Origin: Semisulcospira habei | Taxonomy: Eukaryota > Mollusca > Gastropoda > Semisulcospiridae | Assembly (NCBI GenBank): GCA_036245525.1 | Contig: BTPG01000003.1 | Span: 212,072,445-212,136,444 of the forward strand | Length of the DNA: 64,000 bases | Reading direction: 5' to 3' | In this document: piece by piece, positions 53,618 to 64,000 of the stretch | Layout: each line of letters starts with the position of its first letter | Numbering within the stretch: the stretch's first letter is position 1 | Notes under the pieces: model-generated | Databases searched by the model: none | Told to the model about the DNA's origin: nothing | The model's input: the letters and a program-made list of their open reading frames with translations, nothing else | Translations under genes and position numbers: made by a program

Positions 53618-53704
53618 CCCAGTGGAATCGCTGGCCTCGGGCTCAGCCTCAGGAGCCTTCTCTACAGGCTTTTCAGCAGGTGCCGCTCGCTTCTTGGGAG
53701 GCAT
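53618..53704 (-). CDS. HMGA-like AT-hook protein, exon 1 (start codon)
   Basis: Minus strand. The start codon follows TTTTAACAG ACATC, so a 5' UTR intron is likely. It encodes MPPKKRAAPAEKPVEKAPEA, then EPEASDSTG, and stops at a GTATGC donor in phase 0. Joined with exons 2, 3, 4 and the TKK exon, the product is 107 residues with a basic start, acidic patches and three AT-hooks, as in HMGA-type architectural chromatin proteins. HMGA proteins bend AT-rich DNA and assist enhancer complexes in the nucleus; function here is inferred from the motifs. All junctions are phase 0. Introns hold many transposons. An unrelated small AT-hook protein is the alternative. Confidence 0.85.
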
Positions 53705-54889
53705 GATGTCTGTTAAAACCTAATACAACAAATCTCAAACTTTAGTTTGTTGCCTTCAAGTTCAACATATAGTCCAAATACAGAAAAATAAAATAGGGCA
53801 ATGCAATAGATCAGTTACTGACAATTAAACCAGAGTCAACTTCAATAAGTGTTGAGAGATAACTGATAAGTGATATGTTGAGTAATGTGTATACTATATT
53901 CACCATTAAAAATACCAACATTAATAAAAAGAACAATAAAAGAAAACAGCAGCTGTGCCAATTAAATTTGAAATTGAAACCTGCAAAGTTAAATGATGAA
54001 AACAAAAATGGTCCTCTTTTCTTCGAAATGCTTTGGAAAAGATTTGCTGAGCTCTGTGGGGCAATGTGTCTGTTGCCGTTTGAAGCAAGCAATAAATTTA
54101 CACAGATAAAAAGTGTTGTAAAACTCGACTTTCTTTTCGAATGAGAAGAAGCACGACCGCACTGAACCGGTCATGTCAAGGGATGCAACTGTGCTTCGAC
54201 CCCCAGTTTACATTATTTTTCTATTTCTGGCAGAAAATAAATAACCATTTAATCGTGAATTTATTTTGAAGACTAACTACAGTAACATAAATTACGAAAA
54301 AAATAAAATCTAAACTCATGGGTCAAAGGAATTTTTAAGCGCGGAAACCGGCGTGGCAGGCTGCCCTACAACAAAGAATCTCATCGCTGACATTTGCAAA
54401 GATCGGCACTTCTCGATCGCCATGATGCGAGGTCTGTGCGCCCAGCATCAGTGCCTCTACAAATCGACGATTATTTTATGTTTAACACTATGCCAACGTT
54501 GCATCAACGTACAAGCATTATCTACGATAATGATCAAAAGTCTCACAAATATTACAAACGTGCAAATAGTGTGCTTGACCAGTAAAAAATTAAATAAACA
54601 AACCCGGTTTCTGTCAAGTCCGCCAAGAAATGCCGCCAACAAAGACCCACGCTAAACAGCAGCGATCCGCGCAGCCGCGAGTTGATTTTAGAGCTTCCGG
54701 CAAGGTGGTAGATTGCATCCCTTTGGACGAAGGAGAGGTGGAAGCGCTGCGCTCGTTTGACTATGCGGAAACTGACAGCGCAATATGAGAGGGGGGGGGG
54801 GGGGGGGGATCATCAGAAAAACAAAATACAAATATATTGTGAAAAACAAAATCGTGGTGTTGACGTGGTTTTTGCTGTAATGAGTTGAG
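53705..54889 (-). other. Likely 5' UTR intron and upstream region of the AT-hook gene
   Basis: AT-rich to about 54300, then mixed, with a poly-G run at about 54791-54809. No coding exon was recognised. Confidence 0.3.
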
Positions 54890-55000
54890 TGTCTCGGCCA
54901 AGTTCAGAGGCCGCGTCAGTAGCGGGTCTGGTCAAGTTGTGGCCGGCGGCCGGTCCCGCCCAGCGTGCGGCGCGGCAGCCCCAAGTCCGACTCAGCGGTT
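54890..55000 (-). promoter_or_regulatory. GC/CpG-rich block, candidate promoter of the AT-hook gene
   Basis: GGCCGGCGGCCGGTCCCGCC and GCGTGCGGCGCGGC stand out in AT-rich surroundings about 1.2 kb upstream of the start codon. No TATA box was seen. Inference from composition and position only. Confidence 0.3.
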
Positions 55001-55289
55001 AAAATTCGAAAAGTTCAAGTCAGTCTAAAAACAAGATGGGATGAACCATAACCCACAAAGTCCCGTCAATGGTCTCTACCTTTGTCTTTGACCTGTTCTG
55101 GCGGATGTTGAATTATCTCAGGCCTGTTGAAACTGAACGGTCTCAGTCGCCAACTCAGCGATGCGGCGTCAGCGAGTCAGTTCTAAAAGTTGCGCATGAC
55201 ATAGGCCTACGCGTCATTGATTTGTCAAACGTCATTTGTCATGACGTAGTGTTTTAGTTTTTACAATTTTATATTTTACTCACGTCTTT

Positions 55290-55690
55290 CGCCCCAGGCC
55301 GGCGGCGGCTTGAGAAAATGATGGTGACAAAACTAGAACTTCACTTTACAATGACATAAGTCTTGGTATAATTTATGTGAAAGCAGGCTGACTACATGAT
55401 ATACTAAGTACACGGGTCACCTGCATGCTCTTCTGAACTGAAAGCGCGTCGATCGGCGTGTGTTTGTACATGCGCGCGCCCTCCACTGAACGGCATCATG
55501 AGTGTCTTGGTTCCAGTCTGGCACTATCATAGTGTGAGAGTTCTGTGACTCAGTGGCGGAAAACGGGAGTGGCACATTCCTGAGCAACTATTTTCAGTAA
55601 GTATTCTACAAGTTTACAGTCCTGTGGAAATTCTCATTGCTGCACTGCGGCTGCAAAGACAGGACAATACAGAAATAGTACTACACACCA
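55290..55690 (-). repeat. Possible LTR of the Ty3/Gypsy-type element
   Basis: It lies immediately beyond the 3' end of pol and begins TGTGGTGTG on the minus strand. The partner LTR is outside the window, so the edges are unproven. Confidence 0.3.
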
Positions 55691-55719
55691 CACAGAGCGA
55701 TATATAGTTTCGCACAGTT

Positions 55720-56950
55720 CTAAAGGTCCAGTTTTTCAGGCTTCTTGATTGCACTACCTGACCTGGTTGTCATTTGACTACAGTTCTCAGGTGGTGCTGG
55801 GGGAACTGGTTGTGGTGCAACCAGCTTCACTGGGTCATCTTGAGGAATACTACGAATGTGAACCCGGTTGCGGCGGAGCTGTTGGCCAGTTGGTGTCTTC
55901 ACAATGTATGACCGCGGCTCTGCGCACGTTTCCACTACGGCTGTGGCGTCTTTCCAGTGTCCGGTCTGTTGATCCTGTATTCGGGCTCTTTGTCCTTGGA
56001 TGAGGGGAGGCAGACCCATTTCATGTCTTTCGTGGTACATGAGTCTTCTGCACGTCCTGGCGGCTTTGGAGTTCTTCCCTGATGACGTTATCCTGGCGGC
56101 GGACTGGAATCTTGACAGGGAGGTTGGATCTGAATTTCATGCCTGTCAGCATCTCGCTTGGGCTTGGAAGTTTGGGGGATAGAGGTGTGGTGCGCAGGCA
56201 AAGCATGGCAAGACCAGGATCGTGTTGGTCTTGATGCGTCTTCAGAAGGGTTGCTTTGACTGTCTGGATTTGGCGCTCAATGAACCCATTTGATTTGGGG
56301 TATCGAGGTGAAGATATTACATGGTCAAAACCCCATTCCTCAGCGAAAGTCTGGAAAATCTCAGCAGAGAACTGAGCCGGCCCATTGTCTGCCGTGAGCT
56401 TCTTGGGAATCCCATGCTCGCTGAAGATCTGCTTCATGGCCTTCACAATGGTGGTTGCTGTGGAGCTGAACGGGAGTTTTCTAATGACGGGAAATTTACT
56501 ATAATAGTCAGCAACAATGAGGTAGTCAGAGCTGTTGAGTGTGAAGAAGTCGGCTCCAAGGACTTTCCATGGGTGTGTGGGGCAGTAGGGTCTCTTGCAA
56601 CTGTGAAGGCGTGTGCTCCTGGCAGATTGGACAATTTCACTAACTGCTCAATGTCCTTGTGGATATAGTTCCAGAAAACTGAATCTTTGGCTCGGAGTCT
56701 GGTCTTCTCGATGCCTTGATGTCCGTAGTGGAGCTGGTCAACGGATGGTTTTCTGAAGTGATTCAGCTATGATGATGCGTTGTCCCTTCAGGATGATTCC
56801 ATCTTCAACAGACAGTTCATCTCTGTAGGCCTCAGGAACTTCTTTGATGGTAGAGGGCCAACCACTAACAATGATTTCAATGAGCTTGCCGAGTGTGGTA
56901 TCTCGCTTAGTCTCTGCTCGTATGTTTGTTGTCCTTTCGGTGCTGAACCT
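55720..56950 (-). pseudogene. Retrotransposon integrase
   Basis: Minus strand, broken into frames. The catalytic triad is visible as the D in GADFFTL, the D in LTADNGPAQFS and the E in NGFIERQ, the DD35E layout of retroviral-type integrases. The C-terminal part (55720-56040, different frame) reads GQRARIQDQQTGHWKDATAV and ends in a Pro-rich tail. Frameshifts lie near 56030 and 56450-56740. Confidence 0.85.
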
Positions 56951-57385
56951 GACTAGGTCCACTGATGATCGATTGGCTGGTTGTCACTGCATGGGAGTCT
57001 GGATAAGGTGTCTGCAAGGACCATCTCAATGCCTGGCCTGTACTCTAGCTGGAAGTTGTATTCTTGCAGCTTGAGCAGCATCTTCTGTAGTCGAGAAGGT
57101 GTATTCACCAGGGGTTTCTGCAGGATCATGACCAATGGCTTGTGGTCAGCCAGTACCTTGAAGGGTCTGTCGTACAGATGTGTGGAATCTCCGAGTACCA
57201 AAGACAATGGCAAGTAGCTCAAGTTCAATGCAGGCATAACGCTTTTCGGCATCAGAGAGGGATTTCGATGTGAATGCCACAGGCTTGTCATTCTGCTGAA
57301 GAGTTGCACCAAGGCCCTTTATGCTAGTATCTACTTGCAGGGCAGGCCCGGTCAAAGTAGACCAGCGTGGAGCTCCCTGAGACAT
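56951..57385 (-). pseudogene. Retrotransposon RNase H
   Basis: Minus strand: LQVDTSIKGLGATLQQNDKP, AFTSKSLSDAEKRYACIELE, then after a frameshift near 57200 KVLADHKPLVMIL and YRPGIEMVLADTLSRL. These are the DAS-like, E, and DH motifs of Gypsy-type RNase H. Confidence 0.88.
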
Positions 57386-57389
57386 ATTC

Positions 57390-57489
57390 TTTCCACATAA
57401 TAATAATAATAATAATGGAGATTTGTTAAGCGCTTATTCTAAAAGTAGCTCTAAGCGCTGATACAATGGAAAGGCTAACAGCTAACACG

Positions 57490-57528
<39 letters not shown>

Positions 57529-57775
57529 AACAGTGGTGATGAATTGTGCATGGCTGGGGAAAAGAACTAGTGAAAGGCAGCGTTGTAGAGGAACGTTTTG
57601 AGAAGTGATTTAAATGAGGAGAGCGGCGTTTGTCAGTTACGGACAGGGGCGGGGAGGCTATTCCAAGTGGCGGGGCCAATGAAGATGGGAGAAGGCACGA
57701 CCGCCACGTGTTTTACATTTAAAATTGGGTAGGCGAGGAAGGAGGAAGCGAGATGGCGTATATAGATGGAGCATA
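57390..57775 (-). mobile_element. 5'-truncated LINE 3' end inside pol
   Basis: Minus strand: IFIGPATWNSLPAPVRN is the typical C-terminus of LINE polyproteins. A 3' UTR with AGCGCTTA..TAAGCGCTT and an (ATT)n tail follows. It also contains a CA/CG microsatellite (57488-57526). Confidence 0.8.
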
Positions 57776-58045
57776 TTGAAACAGCGTTGGTGGTGGTCCT
57801 CCCAGATGAAGGGGACATCTTTGAGGAGGTCACGCAGGGGTGCTGCGTTTTCGGCCAGATTATGGATGAACGGCGACATGTAGGTGATGAAGCGAGGAAC
57901 TCTTGAAGCTCCTTCTTACATGTGGCTGCAGGCATGACTTTGAGGTCACAGATTTTCTGAGGATCATGCTGCGCACCACATGCCGAGTACTGACGTTGCA
58001 CCAAAAAATGTGATGGAGTCTGTATGTTACACTTGTCCGAGTTGG
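57776..58045 (-). pseudogene. Retrotransposon RT thumb / connection
   Basis: Minus strand: SDKCNI, then HDPQKICDLKVMPA and SPFIHNLAENAAPLRDLLKD, the segment joining RT to RNase H in Gypsy-type pol. Two frame changes occur. Confidence 0.85.
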
Positions 58046-60832
58046 AAACAAGATCACGGTCTGTAGTTGGAAACAAGATCACTGTCTGTAGTTGGAAACA
58101 AGATCACTGTCTGTAGTTGGAAACAAGATCACTGTCTGTAGTTGGAAACAAGATCACTGTCTGTAGTTGGAAACAAGATCGCTGTCTGTAGTTGGAAACA
58201 AGATCGCTGTCTGTAGTTGGAAACAAGATCGCTGTCTGTAGTTGGAAACAAGACCGCTGTCTGTAGTTGGAAACAAGACCGCTGTCTGTAGTTGGAAACA
58301 AGACCGCTGTCTGTAGTTGGAAACAAGACCGCTGTCTGTAGTTGGAAACAAGACCGCTGTCTGTAGTTGGAAACAAGACCGCTGTCTGTAGTTGGAAACA
58401 AGACCGCTGTCTGTAGTTGGAAACAAGACCGCTGTCTGTAGTTGGAAACAAGACCACTGTCTGTAGTTGGAAACAAGACCACTGTCTGTAGTTGGAAACA
58501 AGACCACTGTCTGTAGTTGGAAACAAGACCACTGTCTGTAGTTGGAAACAAGACCACTGTCTGTAGTTGGAAACAAGACCACTGTCTGTAGTTGGAAACA
58601 AGACCACTGTCTGTAGTTGGAAACAAGACCACTGTCTGTAGTTGGGAAACAAGACCACTGTCTGTAGTTGGAAACAAGACCACTGTCTGTAGTTGGAAAC
58701 AAGACCACTGTCTGTAGTTGGAAACAAGACCACTGTCTGTAGTTGGAAACAAGACCACTGTCTGTAGTTGGAAACAAGACCACTGTCTGTAGTTGGAAAC
58801 AAGACCACTGTCTGTAGTTGGAAACAAGACCACTGTCTGTAGTTGGAAACAAGACCACTGTCTGTAGTTGGAAACAAGACCACTGTCTGTAGTTGGAAAC
58901 AAGACCACTGTCTGTAGTTGGAAACAAGACCACTGTCTGTAGTTGGAAACAAGACCACTGTCTGTAGTTGGAAACAAGACCACTGTCTGTAGTTGGAAAC
59001 AAGACCACTGTCTGTAGTTGGAAACAAGACCACTGTCTGTAGTTGGAAACAAGACCACTGTCTGTAGTTGGAAACAAGACCACTGTCTGTAGTTGGAAAC
59101 AAGACCACTGTCTGTAGTTGGAAACAAGACCACTGTCTGTAGTTGGAAACAAGACCACTGTCTGTAGTTGGAAACAAGACCACTGTCTGTAGTTGGAAAC
59201 AAGACCACTGTCTGTAGTTGGAAACAAGACCACTGTCTGTAGTTGGAAACAAGACCACTGTCTGTAGTTGGAAAACAAGACCACTGTCTGTAGTTGGAAA
59301 CAAGACCACTGTCTGTAGTTGGAAACAAGACCACTGTCTGTAGTTGGAAACAAGACCACTGTCTGTAGTTGGAAACAAGACCACTGTCTGTAGTTGGAAA
59401 CAAGACCACTGTCTGTAGTTGGAAACAAGACCACTGTCTGTAGTTGGAAAACAAGACCACTGTCTGTAGTTGGAAACAAGACCACTGTCTGTAGTTGGAA
59501 ACAAGACCACTGTCTGTAGTTGGAAACAAGACCACTGTCTGTAGTTGGAAACAAGACCACTGTCTGTAGTTGGAAACAAGACCACTGTCTGTAGTTGGAA
59601 ACAAGACCACTGTCTGTAGTTGGAAACAAGACCACTGTCTGTAGTTGGAAACAAGACCACTGTCTGTAGTTGGAAACAAGACCACTGTCTGTAGTTGGAA
59701 ACAAGACCACTGTCTGTAGTTGGAAACAAGACCACTGTCTGTAGTTGGAAACAAGACCACTGTCTGTAGTTGGAAACAAGACCACTGTCTGTAGTTGGAA
59801 ACAAGACCACTGTCTGTAGTTGGAAACAAGACCACCGTCTGTAGTTGGAAACAAGACCACCGTCTGTAGTTGGAAACAAGACCACCGTCTGTAGTTGGAA
59901 ACAAGACCACCGTCTGTAGTTGGAAACAAGACCACCGTCTGTAGTTGGAAACAAGACCACCGTCTGTAGTTGGAACAATGATTGTACATTGCTTAACGTC
60001 CCGACAGCAACAAGGCTTTCTCAGGACGTGCCTGCACTGCTTGTGAAAAAAAAAAATAAACAGAACATTGAATGTATGTCGCCAGCCGGTCAAATACACA
60101 TGGGGCCTAAATAAAGCTAAGACCATTTAGCAACACACATCCAATATCAAGAGCTACAGGCAGTGCAGACAGTAGGGAGAGTTTTAAAAAGGCAAATACA
60201 GGTGAATGGACCAAGGGTAGACAGAAACACATGCCCCAGAATAGAGAGAAAAACCCACCCTGCGGGGCTGACCAGGGTGACCCTGGGAACTAAAAAATAC
60301 CTAACCCCACCCAAGTCCCCCAGGGCAGACCCGGGTGGGGGATGTAGTTGGAACAAGACCACCGTCTGTAGTTGGAAACAAGACCACCGTCTGTAGTTGG
60401 AAACAAGACCACCGTCTGTAGTTGGAAACAAGACCACTGTCTGTAGTTGGAAACAAGACCACTGTCTGTAGTTGGAAACAAGACCACTGTCTGTAGTTGG
60501 AAACAAGACCACTGTCTGTAGTTGGAAACAAGACCACTGTCTGTAGTTGGAAACAAGACCACTGTCTGTAGTTGGAAACAAGACCACTGTCTGTAGTTGG
60601 AAACAAGACCACTGTCTGTAGTTGGAAACAAGACCACCGTCTGTAGTTGGAAACAAGACCACTGTCTGTTGTAGTTGGAAACAAGACCACCGTCTGTAGT
60701 TGGAAACAAGACCACCGTCTGTAGTTGGAAACAAGACCACCGTCTGTAGTTGGAAACAAGACCACCGTCTGTAGTTGGAAACAAGACCACCGTCTGTAGT
60801 TGGAAACAAGACCACTGTCTGATGCGACTTTC
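58036..60832 (-). repeat. 25-bp satellite array, about 97 copies, grown from RT codons
   Basis: The minus-strand unit is GACAGTGGTCTTGTTTCCAAC plus TACA. It is split by a SINE-R at 59979-60342. At the array's right end the unit merges into pol sequence ATCAGACAGTGGTCTTG and at its left end into GTTTCCAACTCGGACAAG, which are consecutive pol codons (SDSGLVSNSDK). All three minus frames are open for over 600 codons because the unit has no stop in any frame and 25 is not a multiple of 3; these are not considered proteins. Confidence 0.93.
59979..60342 (-). mobile_element. SINE-R inserted in the 25-bp satellite
   Basis: TGTAGTTGGAACAA at 59965-59978 and 60343-60356. Both copies lack one A present in nearly all other units, which shows they are one duplicated target. 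Confidence 0.93.
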
Positions 60833-60861
60833 ATTAGCTTGTGGAGTGTTCCGTCATGCTC
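60833..60861 (-). pseudogene. Short RT fragment between satellite and SINE
   Basis: Minus strand EEHDGTLHKLMKVA leads directly into the SDSGLV codons of the satellite. It continues the RT frame that breaks off at 62807. Confidence 0.8.
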
Positions 60862-61165
60862 TTCGGCCCGTGGCGCAGTGGTTAAGGCGCCTGCCACCAA
60901 TGCTAAAGGTGCGAGGATCGATACCCGGTTCCGGCGTCGGACTTTTCTCCTCTAGTATGTGTCACTGTTAATTCGGGCGGACCGTCGGGGGTTCTTTCTC
61001 CGGGTACTTCGGCTCTTCTCCCCCACGACTTTGGTATCAATTTCAGCCCACTTACCAAACTTCAAATACACTAAAACGATTTGAATTTCCCAAAAAATTC
61101 AGTAGCTCGCTTGAGCTTGCCCTTAGCACCACGTAAATGTTCTGGGTTTGTATAAAGTGTGTTAA

Positions 61166-62669
61166 AGCTGAGAAACAGTCAAAAAACTCCGCCCCGCACG
61201 TGTTTTAAAAAAAAACTTTGCAGGACCCAGCGAGGGCCCTGTCTTCGTGAACGTTCGGCTAACTTCGGCAAACCGGTTTGCAACTGACTCAGTTGACTGA
61301 GTTTTCAACTGCGTTTGTAGTGCTGGCAAAACTCCCGTGAAAAAGACAGGCCACTTCCTGTATGCAGTGAGTGAGCACCGCGATCACTGATCTAAACCAG
61401 CGATATTTTTAAACTGATATCAACAGTAGCAGACGACACTCGACCACCCGACGGACAGAGCAGGCCATTTGTGTCTTGCCTGGACGCACACTGGATATGA
61501 ACCAGGCCGAGCTATCCGTAAGTTACACAGCACAGCCTGAAGCTTTATTCGATATCGGAAGGGTGAGGAAGGAGGGGTTATTTGTCGTTTTGTGTTATAT
61601 CTTTTCATCTGGAGTGGCCTACAGCAAATTTTTTTCTTCATACGAAGGGCAGCTACTAAAAATCAGCTTGACCCATGGCGACCTTGTATCTTTTGGCATC
61701 TATCTATGTAAACATCTCTCTCTCGCTCGCTCTCTCGCTCGCGCTCTCTCTCGCGCTCTCTCTCGCGCGCGCTCTCTCTCGCGCGCGCTCTCTCTCTCTC
61801 GCTCTCTCGCTCTCTCTCTCTCGCTCTCTCGCTCTCTCTCTCTCGCTCTCTCGCTCTCTCTCTCTCGCTCTCTCGCTCTCTCGCTCTCGCTCTCTCGCTC
61901 TCTCGCTCTCGCTCTCTCGCTCTCTCGCTCTCTCGCTCTCTCGCTCTCTCGCTCTCTCGCTCTCTCGCTCTCGCTCTCTCTCGCTCGCTCTCTCTCGCTC
62001 GCTCTCGCTCTCTCGCTCTCGCTCTCGCTCTCGCTCTCTCGCTCTCGCTCTCTCTCTCGCTCTCTCTCTCGCTCTCTCTCTCGCTCTCTCTCTCGCTCTC
62101 TCTCTCTCGCTCTCTCTCTCGCTCTCTCTCTCGCTCTCTCTCTCGCTCTCTCTCTCGCTCTCTCTCTCGCTCTCGCTCTCGCTCTCTCTCGCTCGCTCTC
62201 TCGCTCTCTCGCTCTCGCTCTCTCGCTCTCTCTCTCATCCAATTTACTGTGTTGGTTGTACATCACAATGCTTCTTTATTTATTTATATTAGCCTATATT
62301 GGACTGGAGGTACGTGTTGAAAAAATTCGTTCACAACTACAAAGTGTCAGGAGTCATACTTACAGCATGTACAGCCGTACATTCTGCCATCATAGTCCCC
62401 AGCGCGTAAAATCCGTGGATGTCGGTCAGTTTCAAACGGTGTCACAGAATCGTCTGCTGTTGTCCGATCTGCTAATCGCGATGATTTCCGTGCAACAGGA
62501 AGTGGTCTGTCGTTTTCCGAGAGTTTTGCAAGCTCGGGATACGCAGTTGCCAACTCTGTCAACTGAGTTACGAACCGATTTGACCCACTTAGGGGCAGGG
62601 CCCAAGCTGGGTCCTGTAGAGTCTTTTTAAAACACGCGCTGGGCGGGTTTTTCTCATTGCACCTCAGCT
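61166..62669. mobile_element. TTAA transposon with about 280-base inverted repeats
   Basis: TTAA at 61162-61165 and 62670-62673. Ends AGCTGAG and CTCAGCT. The arms (about 61166-61445 and 62385-62669) stay alignable: GTGTTTTAAAAA, CAGGACCCAGC, GGCCACTTCCTGT and their complements. No transposase is recognised inside. Confidence 0.85.
61720..62236. repeat. CTCTCG-type microsatellite, about 515 bases
   Basis: CT with frequent CG interruptions, inside the TTAA transposon. Ser/Leu/Arg and Arg/Glu/Ser frames here are repeat products. Confidence 0.97.
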
Positions 62670-62806
62670 TTAATGAATGCGCGCGATTCACGTGAGCGTG
62701 CTTGTTGGGTTCAGTTCGCTGCAGGGCTTTGAGCCGATATTCAATTGGGTACAGCGCCTACTTAATGCGCTGACTTTATTATTATTTATTTTATTTTTCT
62801 GTTGTC

Positions 62807-63760
62807 GCATATACAACAACATCGTCAGTGATGCCCGCTGCACCGTCGACTTGTCTTTAGATCTGATCCATCTTCTTCTGGAATATGTCCTGCGTGACAG
62901 ACAGACCGAGTGGTAGTCTCGTAAAGCAGTACCTGCCGTGCGGAGACTGAAAATGTCGTCAGGAGCTGGCTGTCCTCGTCGAGTTGGATCGACCAGTATC
63001 CAGATTTGGCGTCCAAACTTAATATTTTGGCCCCACAGGTGTTAGTCTTTCAAGGGTTGGCGTCTTGTGATGTGGGCGCTTGAGGTGTCTGGAATCAAGA
63101 CATATGCAAAGGCTGCCTGCCATCTTTCTTATTTGAGTAAGCTAGGCTGGAAACCCAGTCGGATGGCTCAGTAACATTTCGGATGACGCCGTTCTCCTCC
63201 ATGGAGTCCAGTTCCTTCTTGATAGGCTCTTTCAGGGCTATCGGGGTTTTCCTTAGAGGGTCAACGTGGTGTTGGATGTTGGGATTTGTAGTGAGCTTGA
63301 CTAGACCAGGAATGCACCCAATTCTATCGAATTGGTTGGGATAGAGGTTGACGAGATATTTGACGGAGTTGATGGGAGCCTGGAGCTCTTTCGGCTCAGG
63401 TTTCGTCTTAATGCTGCAGTGAAGCGTTACCTCCCGGAGCGACTCGCACGACGGTAGTCCAATGACGGCTAGTCCTTCCACATCAACGAAAAACGCAGTG
63501 TGACCGAGTCCAGGTCCCTTTGAAGCTGCACGGAAAGCTGGCTCTTCCATGCAGGTGATTGTAGACCCGTTGTATGATGTAAGATGGTCATTACCTGCTG
63601 CATCAGCAATTTTTTTTATGGGGAGTCCATTGTCCGTCAGGCTTGGGAACATCTGTGTATACAGTCGAAGTGGTAGGGTGTTGCCCTGTGCACCCGTGTC
63701 CACTTTCAGGTTAAGGTTGTGAATGCCCTGGTGGTCGGGAAGTTTTACCTTAAGTGCCAC
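62807..63760 (-). pseudogene. Retrotransposon protease and start of RT
   Basis: Minus strand: KVDTGAQGNTLPL is the aspartic protease active site (DTGA). PIKKELDSMEENGVIRNVTE and SDWVSSLAYSNKKDGR begin RT. After a broken stretch MDAKSGYWSIQLDEDS follows, and ITDDVVVYA carries the catalytic Asp pair just before the SINE-1 insertion. Frame breaks lie near 63100, 63020 and 62880. Confidence 0.9.
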
Positions 63761-63957
63761 AAATGCCTCGTCTCTACACGGCTGCTGGAGACTGGAGACT
63801 GGAAATGCGAGTCCCTCAAATTCATGCTCAAGGTGTGAGTCGGTGGTTTGTAGGGCGTGGACTGTCCTCTAGTTGCCCATGTTAGTAGGCGCTTGCCCAC
63901 GACCTCTACTGCGGCCATGGCCTCTTGATGTGTGGTTCGGACGCTGGGTAGACATGC

Positions 63958-64000
63958 AGAATCTGGCCTAGTGGTTGGACTTCACGCATGCATTGCACGC
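63958..64000 (-). pseudogene. Gag-type zinc knuckle with a stop codon
   Basis: Minus strand CNACVKSNH, a TAG stop, then ARFC: the C-x2-C-x4-H-x4-C spacing of a retroelement zinc knuckle, with a stop in the loop. It continues beyond the window. Confidence 0.7.

Larger units (their letters stand above)
60862..62806 (+). mobile_element. SINE-1 inserted in RT and itself interrupted
   Basis: tRNA-like head CGTGGCGCAGTGGTTAAGGC at 60869, body to 61165, then after a 1.5-kb transposon the 3' part (GATTCACGTGAGCGTGCTTG) and a TTATTATTTATTTTA tail. Confidence 0.88.
55720..64000 (-). mobile_element. Decayed Ty3/Gypsy-type LTR retrotransposon, multiply interrupted
   Basis: In minus-strand order: gag zinc knuckle (64000-63958), protease (63760 region), reverse transcriptase start (to 62807), an RT fragment (60861-60833), RT thumb (58045-57776), RNase H (57385-56950) and integrase (56950-55720). 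Inserts are a SINE-1 with a nested transposon (60862-62806), a 25-bp satellite (58036-60832) holding a SINE-R, and a LINE 3' end (57390-57775). Several frameshifts and stops make it inactive. Confidence 0.9.

Noticed and set aside
58036..60832. CRISPR-like direct repeat array
   Set aside because: Units are contiguous 25-bp tandem copies with no spacers, in a eukaryotic retrotransposon.
61476..62630. 384-residue Ser/Leu/Arg-rich protein and its Arg/Glu/Ser counterparts on the other strand
   Set aside because: These are translations of the CT/CG microsatellite inside a transposon.

Overview
The window is eukaryotic, repeat-rich nuclear DNA, most likely from a mollusc (probably a gastropod) or another lophotrochozoan. 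I infer this from invertebrate-style Piccolo/Fife exons, very dense palindromic elements, tRNA-derived SINEs and many microsatellites; the species is not identified. No true RNA gene or CRISPR was found.

Two host genes are visible. (1) On the + strand, 134-11687, eleven phase-compatible exons encode the PDZ end, linker and C2A domain of a Piccolo/Fife-like presynaptic active-zone protein. The N-terminal part lies before the window and no C2B domain was found. (2) On the - strand, from 53704 down to 44351, five in-phase exons encode a 107-residue HMGA-like protein with three AT-hooks; an alternative last exon would give 168 residues.

The rest is mostly mobile DNA. From 1 to 25.3 kb and from 36.6 to 53.5 kb there are more than fifty hairpin elements, many bounded by TTAA and with ends like TTAACCC(T/A)TT..GCC. 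Several families share one inner arm (core TTCAAGGGT..TGCCAGA..AGCTTGGCGCC) while their outer ends differ. From 25.4 to 36.6 kb such hairpins are absent; this part has a tandem array (27.8-29.9 kb), LINE remains including a nearly whole reverse transcriptase (32.1-34.3 kb, -), and SINE insertions with target-site duplications. Introns of the AT-hook gene hold two CAG-ended elements with 6-bp duplications and a deleted piggyBac-like element; a third CAG-ended element lies just beyond the gene.

From 55.3 kb to the end lies a decayed Ty3/Gypsy-type retrotransposon on the - strand. It is split by a LINE 3' end, by a 25-bp satellite of about 97 copies that appears to have grown out of its own reverse-transcriptase codons, by a SINE inside that satellite, and by another SINE that carries a 1.5-kb TTAA transposon, which in turn carries a 0.5-kb CT/CG microsatellite.
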